Counted from the stretch's first letter, positions 15,343-25,553 are shown. The stretch is 64,000 nt of DNA from Rouxiella silvae (GCF_002093625.1 NZ_MRWD01000022.1:1-64000); one strand, 5' to 3'. Made by a program: numbers and translations. The notes: generated by a model not told the origin, from the letters alone.

Positions 15343-16250
15343 CTATGACTTCAGTAAGGACGAGTGTCGCGCCTCGAGAGCCAGCAAATATTTCGCTTCG
15401 TCGTAGCGGGTTCTGGTCTTCCAGCAGCAATAAATTATCCGGATCCATTTGAATGCCAGTGCCCGGATCGCAGACTGGTGAGATTTACCCTTCTCTCTGA
15501 GGCTCTGATAATACAGTTTGGCCCAGTATGATGAGTTAACCGTCTTCGTAGTCCATTCCACGAATGTCTGCCGGACGAACTTTGCACACTGCCAACACCA
15601 ATGTACCCAGGATTTCTGGCCACCTCGTTCAGTCACCGGTGCTATACCTGCGTAGTTTTGAATTTCTTCAGCGCTGTTAAACCGGCCACGGTTATCACCA
15701 GGTGCAGCAAGCATCCGTGGGCCCATACACGGTCCCATGCCCGGAAGTGATTTGAATAGCCCCGCATCTGGTAATGTGTCAAACAGCGTTTCGATTCGTT
15801 CGTCATAGGTTTTGCTGATTTCACTCGCGACTTTAATTTGTGTCGTCAGTACTGTTGCCATCAAGGCATTAGCCTCTATAACACTTGGGTCTGAAGTCAA
15901 CGGGATCGCGTTATCAATACTCGCAACTCGTTGCTCAGTAAGGGCTGTTGCGCGGCCACCTTTAGCATTCAGAAAGTTACGGATCGTGTCGCGTCTGGCA
16001 CGTTTCAGTTGTTGCAGAGTGGGCCAGCGTATAATCAGTTCACACAAAAGTAAACTGCCCCGATGTGAGAACCATTCCAGAGGCGGAGGATAATACTGCT
16101 TTAGCGTATTGATGAGCCGGTTCACAAAGCGGCGTTTGTCTTCGACCAGCAGTCGACGCTGTTCAACTAGCTGTTGAAGTAATCGAATATCCGCATTGTC
16201 GGGTTCTATGGCTTTTATCTTTTGGGGATATCCATAAAACTCATGAGGGC
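15343..16250 (-). pseudogene. IS110-family transposase, truncated at its N-terminus
   Basis: The frame is open from about 16250 (YPQKIKAIEPDNADIRLLQQ) through the central coiled region to the Transposase_20 domain with LFKSLPGMGPCMGPRMLAAP and NYAGIAPVTERGGQKSWVHW, and ends with ALEARHSSLLKS. This is roughly the last 300 residues of an IS110 transposase of about 420. The N-terminal RuvC-like DEDD catalytic domain is missing. Just upstream an NDAQDVKALM-like stretch in another frame suggests that a frameshift came first. A GTG at 16125 could start a 260-residue product, but it would be inactive. Confidence 0.85.
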
Positions 16251-16352
16251 CTTTACATCTTGAGCATCGTTATACAACGAGATTTCACAGCCAAATCAGG
16301 GCTCGCAAGCAGGAAGCAGGCGCCCCTAACAACCTGCTCAATTATAATAATT

Positions 16353-17612
16353 TTAACCGGCCGTTAGTTTTTCAAAATCAAACGGACTAACCCCTTTCTC
16401 TCGATTTGCATCCAGAAAATCAGCCCACCACTGCAGCATTAGCCTGCGCTCATCCAAATGCTCCGCCTTATGAATGTAAGACGCACGCACAGAGTTACGT
16501 TCCTGATGGCTCATCTGTCGTTCTACTGCATCCTTAGACCACATCCCTGACTCGATTAAAGAACTACATGCCATTGTTCTAAAACCGTGACCACAGACTT
16601 CAACTTTCGTGTCATAGCCCATCACCCGGAGTGCATTGTTAACCGTGTTTTCACTCATCGGTTTACCTGGGTCATGATCGCCAACGAAAATTAGATCGCG
16701 ATTACCATTTAGCCGTTTTATTTTCTCAAGGACTACAAGCGCCTGCCGAGATAAGGGTACCAGGTGCGGCGTTCGCATTTTTGACCCACGGTGAGAGTGC
16801 TTAACGCCTTCCAATGGTTCGCGGTCTGCAGGTATCGTCCACATTGATGTCTCGAAGTCTATTTCTGCCCAACGGGCGAAACGCAGTTCACTTGAACGGA
16901 TAAATACCAGCAGCGTCATCTCTATTGCTAAACGAGTGAGCGGTCTGCCGGTGTAGGTATCGATACGGTGAAGTAGCTCAGAAGTACGGCTAAGTTCTAA
17001 GGCGGGGCGATGTTGTCGTTTTGCTGTAGCAACAGCTCCGGCCATTTCCTGGGCGGGGTTGTAGTCGGTCAAGCCGCTTTGTACGGCATAGCGCATGATT
17101 GCTGTTGTGCGCTGTTGCAGACGCGAAGCCACCTCAAGACGTCCAGACTTCTCCACGGCTTTGATAGGTGCCAGTAAATCTCGTGTCTTAAGTTCAGTGA
17201 TGTTGTGTTTACCGATGGCAGGGAAAAGAAAGTCTTCCAGTGTTTTCAAAACACGAGAGCTATGATCTTTTGACCACTTCTTATTAGTCGCATGCCATTC
17301 TCTGGCAACCACTTCGAAGGTGAAGACTTCTTTAGCCAACTCTTCTTTTGCTGCACGTTTTTGTTCGCGGGGGTCAATGCCTGCCGCCACCAATTTTCTG
17401 GCAGCTTCTCTTTTATGTCTGGCAGCAGCCAGAGATGTCTCTGGGTAAACGCCAAAGGCCATCAGGTGTTGCTTGCCGCCAAAGCGAAAGCGGAAACGCC
17501 AGTATTTGGAGCCGTTAGGGTGTATCAGCAAAAACATGCCGTCACCATCGACGAGCGAGTATTCCTTTGCTTCAGGTTTTGCCGAGCGCACCTTGGTATC
17601 AGTCAGGGCCAT
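16353..17612 (-). CDS. P4-type tyrosine integrase of the leuX island
   Basis: A 419-residue protein. The N-terminal Arm-binding domain (DUF4102: MALTDTKVRSAKPEAKEY, then DGDGMFLLIHPNGSKYW and FGGKQHLMAFGVYPETSLAA) is that of P4/SlpA-type integrases. A SAM-like core-binding domain follows. The catalytic domain has the first arginine in FIRSSELRFARW, the H-x-x-R as CGHGFRTMA, a late histidine in SHQERN and the tyrosine in ASYIHKAEH. It catalyses site-specific integration and excision at tRNA 3' ends. Its start lies 199 bases from the leuX 3' end, the normal arrangement. The protein looks complete, so the island may still be excisable if the far att site survives. Confidence 0.93.
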   Translation of the reverse strand: MALTDTKVRSAKPEAKEYSLVDGDGMFLLIHPNGSKYWRFRFRFGGKQHLMAFGVYPETSLAAARHKREAARKLVAAGIDPREQKRAAKEELAKEVFTFEVVAREWHATNKKWSKDHSSRVLKTLEDFLFPAIGKHNITELKTRDLLAPIKAVEKSGRLEVASRLQQRTTAIMRYAVQSGLTDYNPAQEMAGAVATAKRQHRPALELSRTSELLHRIDTYTGRPLTRLAIEMTLLVFIRSSELRFARWAEIDFETSMWTIPADREPLEGVKHSHRGSKMRTPHLVPLSRQALVVLEKIKRLNGNRDLIFVGDHDPGKPMSENTVNNALRVMGYDTKVEVCGHGFRTMACSSLIESGMWSKDAVERQMSHQERNSVRASYIHKAEHLDERRLMLQWWADFLDANREKGVSPFDFEKLTAG

Positions 17613-17770
17613 GATGGTAATCCTTCCATATGCTGCCGTGAGTATATAAGCATTATCGAACCAGCATATATACTCGGTTCTATACTCACAAGCATGTTGA
17701 TGTGGGGTAACTCAGATTGACGTCGGTTGACTGAAAAGCGGGGCAAAGCCTTGCGGGGGCTGGATTTTAG

Positions 17771-17796
17771 GCATAAAAAAGACCTCAGTTGAGGTC
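17771..17796 (-). terminator. Terminator downstream of leuX
   Basis: GACCTCA (17781-17787) pairs with the TGAGGTC that ends at 17796, and on the minus strand the stem is followed by TTTTTTATGC. It lies 15 bases past the tRNA 3' end. Confidence 0.8.
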
Positions 17797-17810
17797 TATT
17801 TACATACTAA

Positions 17811-17895
17811 TGGTGCCGAAGGCCGGAATCGAACCGGCACGCCTTGCGGCGGTTGATTTTGAATCAACTGCGTCTACCGATTTCGCCACTTCGGC
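17811..17895 (-). tRNA. leuX: tRNA-Leu (anticodon CAA), integration target
   Basis: The minus strand reads GCCGAAGTGGCGAAATCGGT at the 5' end and finishes with an encoded CCA. The anticodon loop TTCAAAA sits on a GTTGA/TCAAC stem, giving the CAA anticodon; a long variable arm (CCGCCGCAAGGCG) marks a class II leucine tRNA; the T-arm contains GGTTCGATTCC. It is nearly identical to E. coli leuX. leuX is a classic integration site for islands, and here the integrase gene lies next to its 3' end. Confidence 0.97.
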
Positions 17896-18071
17896 ACTGC
17901 TAAGTAGTATGCGGAAAACGGGTGCATTATACCTCTCCCGTCCACCCACGCAATACTTATCCCTGTATTCTGATGCTAAGTGCTGAAAAAATCGGCACAA
18001 ATCGACTGTGTGATTGATATTTCGACAAAATAGCGGTCTTTTACGGGAAATTATTGCGCCATTAAGAGGGT

Positions 18072-18098
18072 AAAAAGCCAGTGCATCGCTGCTCTGGC
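18072..18098 (-). terminator. Terminator of the porin gene
   Basis: On the minus strand GCCAG-a-GCA-gcga-TGC-a-CTGGC forms a two-part stem followed by TTTTTA. It lies about 40 bases after the porin stop. Confidence 0.65.
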
Positions 18099-18136
18099 CT
18101 GTGTCTTTTACTCACTCTATACGTCTACAGTGGCGA

Positions 18137-19276
18137 TTAGAAATCGTAGAAAACGGTCACCCAAGTAGAATCGGATTCATTTGGTGCATTAGCCAGAGTA
18201 CGTTCTACGTAAACAGACAAGCCGTGGCCGATGGTGACGGCTGAACCCAGATACACATGGTTAGCTTCATAGTTCTCGTTACCTTTAAGCTTCAGGGAAT
18301 CTGCAGCAACATAAGGTTGGATAGATTTCAGGAAAGGCTTATCGATAGTAAAGGTATAACCGGCAAATCCTTCTACGCCGTAGCCAGCGCCTGCAAAGAA
18401 GTTATCCTGATTAATAGCATCATGATGGCTCGGCACGAAATTATCATAGTAGCTGCCAGTGGTGACCAAATACCAGTTGCCCGGTTGCCAGGTCAACGCG
18501 GTACCGGAAAGCTGTTGGTGGTATTGCTTTTGATTATTGTCGCTGTCTTTTATGTACGCATTCGTAACGCTATATGCCGTACTCCAGGTCAGCTCTTTGG
18601 TAATCGCATAATCAATACCTACCCCACCGCCGCCTGAACGACGATAATGCAGTTCGTCGGATACGGCAGTTTCGGTTTCCGGCAACAAATAGTTGGCTGT
18701 TAATTTAACCGGACCAAAGGTATTTTCGTATTTGATACTGTTTTTAGGACGGTTACTGCCGTCATAATCGCCGGAAACACCTACGCCTTCGCCTGCTGCG
18801 TGAGCATCGTTGTCCCACATGTCGCTTTTAATTCCAACAACGGAATAATAAAGGCCGAACTGTTGTCCGTAGGTCAATTTACCGTAACGGTCGTCCTGCA
18901 CGCCGTAATAAAGCTGACGTTTTTTGTCACGGTTAGTGCCTTGGTCATAGCCAGATTTAATATCGAGCAGGTGATACATATTCACACCCAGCTCGTAGTA
19001 ACCCACTACGGAGGTGTGATCGCTCAGGGCATAATTGCCGCTGAAGCGGAAACGGGTGCCGCCGTCATGACCGCTGGAATCGCCGTGCGTTTTATTTTTG
19101 GTATTTTCAAAAATCCACTCAGGACGAATACTGCCGCCAACCTGCAAACTTAATGGTGCAAGTAAGGAATCACTTTGCTTATTCTTTTCTAAAACGGTTA
19201 TTTCAGCCTGAGCACTGGCTGAAAGCACCGATAAAATAACGCCGCCAACGATGATTGGCGCTTTTAAATTACGCAT
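18137..19276 (-). CDS. Outer membrane porin (general porin superfamily)
   Basis: A 379-residue precursor. MRNLKAPIIVGGVILSVLSA up to SAQA is a clear signal peptide. The mature part has alternating amphipathic strands, and it ends with a strand closing in phenylalanine (WVTVFYDF), the signal recognised by the BAM complex. YELGVNMY, KLTYGQQFGLYYSVVG and FGPVKLTANYLLP are porin-like strands and loops. It forms a water-filled channel for small solutes. It is not an obvious OmpF, OmpC or PhoE orthologue. ATG 19276 is used because GGAGACAGGG precedes it and the signal peptide starts there; a more upstream in-frame ATG is less likely. Confidence 0.8.
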   Translation of the reverse strand: MRNLKAPIIVGGVILSVLSASAQAEITVLEKNKQSDSLLAPLSLQVGGSIRPEWIFENTKNKTHGDSSGHDGGTRFRFSGNYALSDHTSVVGYYELGVNMYHLLDIKSGYDQGTNRDKKRQLYYGVQDDRYGKLTYGQQFGLYYSVVGIKSDMWDNDAHAAGEGVGVSGDYDGSNRPKNSIKYENTFGPVKLTANYLLPETETAVSDELHYRRSGGGGVGIDYAITKELTWSTAYSVTNAYIKDSDNNQKQYHQQLSGTALTWQPGNWYLVTTGSYYDNFVPSHHDAINQDNFFAGAGYGVEGFAGYTFTIDKPFLKSIQPYVAADSLKLKGNENYEANHVYLGSAVTIGHGLSVYVERTLANAPNESDSTWVTVFYDF

Positions 19277-19843
19277 TACCCTGTCTCCAACAATATTATT
19301 TTTGTTATTTAGTGAAATATGGTGTTGCACCACGCATAAATATTTAACATAGCCGTGATAGGGGGAAAAGCATTTAATGTGACGACAGAGGCATTTTAAG
19401 TCGAATTATCAGATTGTTTTTTAATCGAATTGATTTAAAACTGTAATTATCAGCAACCGAAAATATTTTATTGTGCGAAATAAAAGCAATTTGTTTTAAG
19501 AGCCGTCAATTCGGTCAGGCAAATAAGTTCACGGTCGACATAATTAATTACAAAGTTAAGCAGGGCATTTCTGTAAATCAATTCACCCCCTACTCTTGCA
19601 CCTCAATAATTAGCCAATAATTGATCGTCATAAACGCGGCTAATAATTAACTGACAAACACAGTGGCTGTATGAATAACGTTCATCCACTGTGTCGTGGT
19701 GTCATTAATGGCCAGAAGGACGCCGTTTTGAGACGATAATCGACGCCGCAACTGTAAATTTTTGCTCAAGCCGCGATTTCCTCATGCGGTTCTTCGCGTA
19801 TGACATTAAGATAAATTTACTCTTACCCTTAACTGCTTTTAGA
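19277..19843. promoter_or_regulatory. Long AT-rich divergent spacer between porin and ampH
   Basis: About 570 bases with no convincing gene. The AT-rich stretch 19330-19680 must hold the porin promoter and the ampH promoter. A half-match to a CRP site (TGTGA at 19379) is present, but the other half is not. Nothing else is recognised. Confidence 0.4.
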
Positions 19844-20992
19844 ATGGATACGCGTTCGTTGAAAAAATTATCCTTTTCACTGTTAGCCATAGCCTTTGCC
19901 AGCATGCCAATGCTGAGTCAGGCACAGACTCAACGTCTTGCTGCTCAGGTGGTTGATGACCACGCAGAACATATCTTTTACGGCAGCGCCGCGATGGGCA
20001 TGGCCATCGTCGTCGTCGATAACAATCAGCAGGTTTTTCGCAGTTTTGGTGAAATTAAACCGGATTCTGGCATTCGTCCACGCGAAGACTCGCTGATTCG
20101 GATCGCCTCGCTGACCAAGCTAATGACCAGTGAAGTGCTGGTTAAGCTGGCGCAGCAGGGTACGGTTAAAATCACCGATCCGCTGCGAAAATATGCGCCA
20201 GCCAACGCCTTTGTTCCCTATTACAGTCCCACCACGCCCATCACGCTGTTGAATCTGGCGACTCATACCAGCGGTCTACCTCGCGAACAGCCGGGTGGCG
20301 CAGCGCATCGTGCCGTGTTTACCTGGCCGAATCGCACCGAGCGTTGGAACTGGCTGCAAACGGCGAAAATGACTGTTCCGCCGAGTGCCTATGCGTCTTA
20401 CTCCAATCTAGGCTTTGATCTGCTTTCCGATGCATTGTCGAATGCGTCCCGTAAGCCCTATCCGCAGCTGTTCCGTGAGTTGATTACCCAGCCCAACGGC
20501 ATGGTGGATACTACCTATACGCCGACTCAGTCACAGTGTGCGCGTCTGATGGAAGGCCTGCGCCCGAGTCCTTGCATAAATACCACGGCGGCGGCCGGCA
20601 GTGGCGGCGTTTACTCAACGCCTGCCGATATGGGACGCTGGATGAAGCAGTTCCTGCCTACAGCCTCCGGACAGCAAAACGCGACCGCAGCATTGGCGCA
20701 GAAGATGTATTTCCGCCGTACCGATCTGGTGTCGTTAAAAGGCATGGACGTTCCCGGTCAGGCTTACGAGCTGGGCATGGGGTGGGTCACCATGGCACCG
20801 TCTCCACTGTGGCCAAGGATTATTCAGAAAACCGGCGGCGGGGGCGGATTTATCACTTATATGGCGATGGTCCCACAGCGCGGCGTGGGCGTCTTTATCG
20901 TGGTGACACGGTCAGAGTTAACCAAGTTTAAAAATATGAGCGACGGCGTAAACGATTTGGTCGCGGATTTAGTGCGTAATAACGAAATATAG
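19844..20992 (+). CDS. ampH: Penicillin-binding protein AmpH (DD-carboxypeptidase/endopeptidase)
   Basis: 382 residues from the chosen start, closely matching E. coli AmpH (385). Signal peptide MDTRSLKKLSFSLLAIAFAS to SQAQ; catalytic S-x-x-K as SLTK; Y-x-N as YSNL; and the GGGGGFITYMAMVPQ region near the C-terminus. AmpH is a low-molecular-weight class C penicillin-binding protein that trims peptidoglycan peptides in the periplasm and is linked to peptidoglycan recycling. An in-frame ATG at 19784 would add 20 residues before the signal peptide. Neither start has a good ribosome site, so the start is chosen from the signal peptide. Confidence 0.9.
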   Translation: MDTRSLKKLSFSLLAIAFASMPMLSQAQTQRLAAQVVDDHAEHIFYGSAAMGMAIVVVDNNQQVFRSFGEIKPDSGIRPREDSLIRIASLTKLMTSEVLVKLAQQGTVKITDPLRKYAPANAFVPYYSPTTPITLLNLATHTSGLPREQPGGAAHRAVFTWPNRTERWNWLQTAKMTVPPSAYASYSNLGFDLLSDALSNASRKPYPQLFRELITQPNGMVDTTYTPTQSQCARLMEGLRPSPCINTTAAAGSGGVYSTPADMGRWMKQFLPTASGQQNATAALAQKMYFRRTDLVSLKGMDVPGQAYELGMGWVTMAPSPLWPRIIQKTGGGGGFITYMAMVPQRGVGVFIVVTRSELTKFKNMSDGVNDLVADLVRNNEI

Positions 20993-21018
20993 CGGCACGA
21001 TTTTGGAACGCAAAAAGT

Positions 21019-21047
21019 AAAAAAGCAGCTCAATGAGCTGCTTTTTT
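21019..21047. terminator. Bidirectional terminator between ampH and lptG
   Basis: AAAAGCAGCTC and GAGCTGCTTTT flank the loop AAT, with T-runs on both strands. It serves the convergent ampH and lptG transcripts. Confidence 0.88.
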
Positions 21048-21064
21048 ATTGCGACTACGCCTGT

Positions 21065-22135
21065 CTAACTGCGTTTTAACAACAGGTAAATACTGATCAC
21101 CATGAACAGGCCGCTCGGTAACACGGCGCCCAGCAGCGGTGGAATATTATAAACCAGGCTTAGCGGACCGAAAATCTGGTCAAGCACGTAGAATAAGAAC
21201 CCGAAGCAAATACCGGTCACCACCCTCACGCCCATCGGCACGCTGCGCAGCGGGCCAAAAATAAACGACAGCGCCATCAGCATCATCACCGCAACCGACA
21301 ACGGAGCAAATATTTTACGCCACATGTTCAACTGGTAGCGCTTGGCTTCCTGTCCACTCTGCTTAAGGTATTTAACGTAGTTATACAGGCCGCTAATTGA
21401 GAGTGAGTCAGGGTCGAGAGCCACTACGCCAAGCTTGTCAGGCGTCAGATTGGTCTTCCATTCACCGCTTAAAGTCTGTGAACCAGTTATCTGCGTTGGG
21501 CTGCCTAACACGGATTCATCAACCTGCGATAATTGCCAGCCGCCGTTCTCATACTGGGCAGAGGTGGCGTAGCGAACCGACAGCAGTTTGTTTTTATCAT
21601 CGAAATGATAAATATTCACGCCGCTGATTTCGTTATCGCCGGTGACGTGCTCGATAAAGATAAAATCGTGGCCGTCTTTCGCCCACAGGCCATTTTGCGT
21701 GGAAAGAAGCGAGCCGCCAAACATCTGCTGCGCACGGTAATTGCGCGCCATCTGTTCACCCTGGGGAGACACCCATTCGCCAATTGCCATCGTCAGCAGC
21801 ACCAGCGGAATAGCCGTTTTCATTACTGAGGTTGCCACCTGCATGCGGGTGAAACCTGAGGCCTGCATTACCACCAGTTCACTGCGTGTTGCCAACGTAC
21901 CCAGCCCCAATAGCGCACCAAGCAGCGCGGCCATCGGGAAGAAAATCTCGATATCTTTTGGCACACTGAGCAGCGTATACAGTCCGGCATCAAGTGCCGA
22001 ATAGCTGCCCTGACCCACTTTACGCAGCTGATCGACAAACTTGATAATCCCTGAGAGGGAAACCAGCATGAATAACGTCATCATGATGGTGTTGAAGATA
22101 GTGCGTCCGATATATCGGTCTAAAACGCCAAACAT
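21065..22135 (-). CDS. lptG: LPS export ABC transporter permease LptG
   Basis: A 356-residue inner membrane protein of the YjgP/YjgQ family, nearly the same along its length as E. coli LptG: FGVLDRYIGRTIFNTIMMTL at the start, ELVVMQASGFTRMQVATSVM (the coupling helix region), a periplasmic beta-jellyroll domain in the middle, and four final hydrophobic segments including FIFGPLRSVPMGVRVVTG. With LptF and the ATPase LptB it extracts lipopolysaccharide from the inner membrane and feeds it to LptC/LptA. Its ATG overlaps the lptF stop (TGATG), so it is translationally coupled. Confidence 0.97.
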   Translation of the reverse strand: MFGVLDRYIGRTIFNTIMMTLFMLVSLSGIIKFVDQLRKVGQGSYSALDAGLYTLLSVPKDIEIFFPMAALLGALLGLGTLATRSELVVMQASGFTRMQVATSVMKTAIPLVLLTMAIGEWVSPQGEQMARNYRAQQMFGGSLLSTQNGLWAKDGHDFIFIEHVTGDNEISGVNIYHFDDKNKLLSVRYATSAQYENGGWQLSQVDESVLGSPTQITGSQTLSGEWKTNLTPDKLGVVALDPDSLSISGLYNYVKYLKQSGQEAKRYQLNMWRKIFAPLSVAVMMLMALSFIFGPLRSVPMGVRVVTGICFGFLFYVLDQIFGPLSLVYNIPPLLGAVLPSGLFMVISIYLLLKRS

Positions 22136-23229
22136 CAGGCCGCTCCTCTAAAACGTGCACGTATCCTGCGGACCGGAAGGGTATCCCATACATTGAGCAC
22201 CACTGCCAGCGCGAGGTAGGCTAGATTGGCTACCCACATCCAGATCATCGGGTCCAGTTTTCCTTTCTCTGCGTTGGACCTCAGCGAGCTCTGCAACAGG
22301 AAGAAAATCAAATAGAGGAAAATGGCCGGCAACATACTTAACACGCGGCCCTGACGCGGATTCACCACCGAGAGCGGTACCACCATCAGCGCCATAATAA
22401 AGACTGAAACCACCAGCGTCAGACGCCAATGGAACTCGGCGCGCGCCTCTTTAGCGGTGGAATGCCACAGCGAGGTCATGCTCATTTGCTCGGCGTCGCT
22501 GCTGTCTAGTTCAACCGTTCGATGACCGATAACCGCCAAATAGTCAGTAAAGTCTGTAATGCGGAAGTCACGCAACAGCGCGGTGCCTTCGTAGCGCGTG
22601 CCGGTATCAAGCGTGACCTGCTGAGAGCCGTCTGGGCGCTGGTCCATGTGGCCTTTAGCCGCCACCACCACGGAAGGACGCTGATTGCCGTTTGGCCGCA
22701 GCTGCGCCAGAAACACGTTATGGAACTCTTTACCGCGCACATTGCCCACAAACAGCACCGAATTGCCGTCCTGTGAAGGCGTAAACTGCCCGGCTACCAT
22801 CGCCGCCATGCTCGGATTGGCTTTCGCTTCAGCCATCACTTCATCTTGGTGTTTTGAGGACCAAGGCCCCGCCCAAAATGAGTTGATACCCGCAAAAACA
22901 GAGGTAAACAGCGCCAAAAGCATGGCAGCAACGATTAATGACCTTTTACCGAGCCCGCAGGCGTGCATAACAGTGATTTCACTGTCAGTATAGAGCTTGC
23001 CTAAAGTCATCAACAGACCTAAGAAAAGACTCAGCGGCAGGATGAGTTGAGCCATCTCGGGTATACCTAACCCAAGCAGCTGAATGACTAAATTTGTCGG
23101 GATATCGCCATCGACTGCCGCACCCAGTATCCTGACCAGCTTCTGACAAAAGAAGATGAGCAGCAGAATAAACAGGATCGCAATTTGGCTCTTGAAGGTT
23201 TCCCTAACCAGATATCTAATGATGATCAC
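22135..23229 (-). CDS. lptF: LPS export ABC transporter permease LptF
   Basis: A 364-residue partner of LptG: MIIIRYLVRETFKSQIAILF opens the first membrane helix, LYTDSEITVMHACGLGKRSL is the cytoplasmic coupling segment, a periplasmic domain of about 150 residues follows, and three more helices end near VWDTLPVRRIRARF. It is the first gene of the lptFG operon and is essential in E. coli. It is transcribed away from pepA with a 278-base divergent spacer, the conserved enterobacterial arrangement. Confidence 0.97.
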   Translation of the reverse strand: MIIIRYLVRETFKSQIAILFILLLIFFCQKLVRILGAAVDGDIPTNLVIQLLGLGIPEMAQLILPLSLFLGLLMTLGKLYTDSEITVMHACGLGKRSLIVAAMLLALFTSVFAGINSFWAGPWSSKHQDEVMAEAKANPSMAAMVAGQFTPSQDGNSVLFVGNVRGKEFHNVFLAQLRPNGNQRPSVVVAAKGHMDQRPDGSQQVTLDTGTRYEGTALLRDFRITDFTDYLAVIGHRTVELDSSDAEQMSMTSLWHSTAKEARAEFHWRLTLVVSVFIMALMVVPLSVVNPRQGRVLSMLPAIFLYLIFFLLQSSLRSNAEKGKLDPMIWMWVANLAYLALAVVLNVWDTLPVRRIRARFRGAA

Positions 23230-23507
23230 GCTGAATACGCCTGTGAAAACTTGTCTTTTTGCAGGAAAATCGATAGTTTCATCGCTAATCCGTCATTTTT
23301 TCTCATCATATGGCAACCTTCACAGCTAAAATAGTATTACAACACCGTAAAATTAGGTGACCTATAGGAAGATGCTTATAGCCGCCAAAATAAAATTTCT
23401 ACGCCGTATAGGTTAACACAGGTCATTATATCAATGACGGGAGAGTGTAACGGAAGCGCTATTCTATCCGTACCCCCCGCCTTTGTCTTTAAGATTCAGG
23501 AGAGTGC
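23230..23507. promoter_or_regulatory. Divergent promoter region of lptFG and pepA
   Basis: 278 bases without a gene. It is AT-rich around 23270-23420 and contains the promoters of both transcription units. AGGAGAG at 23498-23504 is the strong ribosome site of pepA. I cannot assign exact promoter elements. Confidence 0.5.
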
Positions 23508-25019
23508 ATGGAGTTCAGTGTAAAAAGCGGTAGCCCGGAAAAACAGCGCAGTGCCTGTATTGTAGTCGGCGTTTTCGAACCTCGCCGCCTGTCACCTATG
23601 GCTGAACAGCTCGACAAGATCAGCAACGGGTACATCAGCGCCCTGCTCCGCCGCGGTGAACTGGAAGGAAAAGTGGGACAGACCCTGTTCCTGCACCATG
23701 TTCCAAACATTCTGTCCGAGCGTATCTTGCTGGTAGGCTGCGGTAAAGAACGTGAACTCGACGAGCGCCAGTATAAGCAGGTTATTCAGAAAACAATCAA
23801 CGCCCTTAATGAAACGGGTTCTATGGAAGCCGTTTGCTTCCTCACCGAGCTTCACGTTAAAGGACGTAATACGTACTGGAAAGTCCGTCAGGCGGTAGAG
23901 ACGTCAAAAGAGTCGCTCTATACCTTTGACCAACTTAAAACCAATCGCGTTGAGCCACGCCGACCGCTGCGTAAAATGGTCTTTAATGTGCCGACTCGCC
24001 GCGAGCTTAACAGCGGTGACCGCGCCATTGCGCACGGACTGGCAATCTCTTACGGCGTTAAAGCAGCGAAAGATTTGGGCAACATGCCGCCTAACATCTG
24101 TAATGCGGCTTACCTCGCCTCACAGGCGCGCCAGTTGGCCGACGCATTCAGCTCCAACATCACCACGCGCGTCATCGGCGAACAGCAGATGAAAGAACTG
24201 GGCATGAACGCCTATCTCGCCGTGGGTCAGGGTTCGCAAAACGAATCGTTGATGTCGGTGATGGAATATAAAGGTAATCCTAACGCCGACGCTAAGCCGA
24301 TCGTGCTGGTGGGTAAAGGACTGACCTTCGATTCCGGCGGTATCTCCATTAAGCCAGCGGCCGACATGGACGAAATGAAGTACGACATGTGTGGTGCAGC
24401 CACGGTCTACGGCGTGATGCGCGTAGTGGCCGAGCTGAAATTGCCGTTAAACGTGGTGGGCGTGTTGGCCGGTTGTGAAAACATGCCAGGCAGCCGCGCA
24501 TTCCGTCCGGGCGACATTTTAACGACCATGTCAGGAAAAACCGTTGAAGTGCTGAATACCGACGCCGAAGGCCGTCTGGTTCTGTGCGACGCGTTGACCT
24601 ACGTTGAGCGTTTCGACCCTGAGCTGGTCATCGACGTCGCCACGCTGACCGGTGCCTGCGTGATTGCGCTGGGTCATCACATCACTGGCCTGCTGTCTAA
24701 CCATAATCCGCTGGCCCACGAGCTTATCACTGCCTCCGAACAGGCCGGTGACCGCGCGTGGCGTCTGCCGATGGGCGACGAGTATGACGAACAGCTTCAG
24801 TCCAACTTTGCCGATATGGCTAACATCGGCGGCCGTCCGGGCGGTGCGATTACCGCCGGTGTGTTCTTGTCGCACTTTGCAGAAAAGTACAACTGGGCAC
24901 ATCTCGACATCGCCGGTACCGCATGGCGTTCAGGCAAAAACAAGGGAGCAACGGGTCGCCCTGTTTCTCTGCTGTCCCAGTTCCTGTTAAACCGTGCTGG
25001 TCTTAACGGCGACGATTAA
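23508..25019 (+). CDS. pepA: Leucyl aminopeptidase A (PepA), also a Xer accessory DNA-binding protein
   Basis: A 503-residue M17 metallopeptidase, the same length as E. coli PepA. The C-terminal catalytic half has [24 protein letters not shown]-like metal ligands in [12 protein letters not shown], and the hallmark [14 protein letters not shown]. It releases N-terminal leucine and other residues with two bound metal ions. In E. coli it also binds DNA in ColE1 cer resolution and represses carAB. It is followed 66 bases later by holC and valS, the usual order. Confidence 0.97.
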   Translation: MEFSVKSGSPEKQRSACIVVGVFEPRRLSPMAEQLDKISNGYISALLRRGELEGKVGQTLFLHHVPNILSERILLVGCGKERELDERQYKQVIQKTINALNETGSMEAVCFLTELHVKGRNTYWKVRQAVETSKESLYTFDQLKTNRVEPRRPLRKMVFNVPTRRELNSGDRAIAHGLAISYGVKAAKDLGNMPPNICNAAYLASQARQLADAFSSNITTRVIGEQQMKELGMNAYLAVGQGSQNESLMSVMEYKGNPNADAKPIVLVGKGLTFDSGGISIKPAADMDEMKYDMCGAATVYGVMRVVAELKLPLNVVGVLAGCENMPGSRAFRPGDILTTMSGKTVEVLNTDAEGRLVLCDALTYVERFDPELVIDVATLTGACVIALGHHITGLLSNHNPLAHELITASEQAGDRAWRLPMGDEYDEQLQSNFADMANIGGRPGGAITAGVFLSHFAEKYNWAHLDIAGTAWRSGKNKGATGRPVSLLSQFLLNRAGLNGDD

Positions 25020-25085
25020 TCGCCCACTGCTGTAAACCCATCCTTCACCGCCTTGTGCGCGGGAGGATGGCGTTAGGAAGACACC

Positions 25086-25553
25086 ATGAAACAGGCTACA
25101 TTTTTTCTTCTCGACTCACCCGACGCCGCAGACGGGCTCAGCAGCCACGAGGCGCTGGCGTGCCAGATTGCCGCGTTGCGCTACCGTGCGGGTCAACGCG
25201 TGCTTATCGCCTGCGAAGACCAATCGCAGGCAGAGCGCTTGGATGAGGCGCTGTGGAAACGTGATGCCGACCAGTTTGTGCCACACAATCTGGCGGGAGA
25301 AGGCCCGAGATTTGGCGCCCCCGTCGAGCTTTGCTGGCCCGGAAAACGTGGAAATGCCCCGCGAGATTTGCTGATTAGCCTGCTTGGACAATTTGCAGAT
25401 TTTGCCACCGCTTTCCATGAAGTGGTAGACTTCGTTCCTTACGAAGATTCTTTAAAGCAGCTGGCGCGCGATCGCTACAAAGCCTATCGCAGCGTCGGCT
25501 TCAATTTGACCACGGCGACACCGCCTGCGGCCAATACAACGACTACAGACTAA
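25086..25553 (+). CDS. holC: DNA polymerase III subunit chi
   Basis: A 155-residue HolC protein. MKQATFFLLDSPDAADGLSS starts the fold, and VLIACEDQSQAERLDEALWK with FVPHNLAGEGPRFGAPVELC is the conserved core. Chi pairs with psi (HolD) in the clamp-loader complex and contacts single-strand binding protein. The C-terminus is about eight residues longer than in E. coli (AATPPAANTTTTD-like tail), threonine-rich and probably disordered. valS starts 9 bases later, so the two are co-transcribed. Confidence 0.95.
   Translation: MKQATFFLLDSPDAADGLSSHEALACQIAALRYRAGQRVLIACEDQSQAERLDEALWKRDADQFVPHNLAGEGPRFGAPVELCWPGKRGNAPRDLLISLLGQFADFATAFHEVVDFVPYEDSLKQLARDRYKAYRSVGFNLTTATPPAANTTTTD

Noticed and set aside
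17800..18000. Open frames on both strands over the leucine tRNA
   Set aside because: The DNA folds as a class II tRNA with encoded CCA; the frames are accidental.
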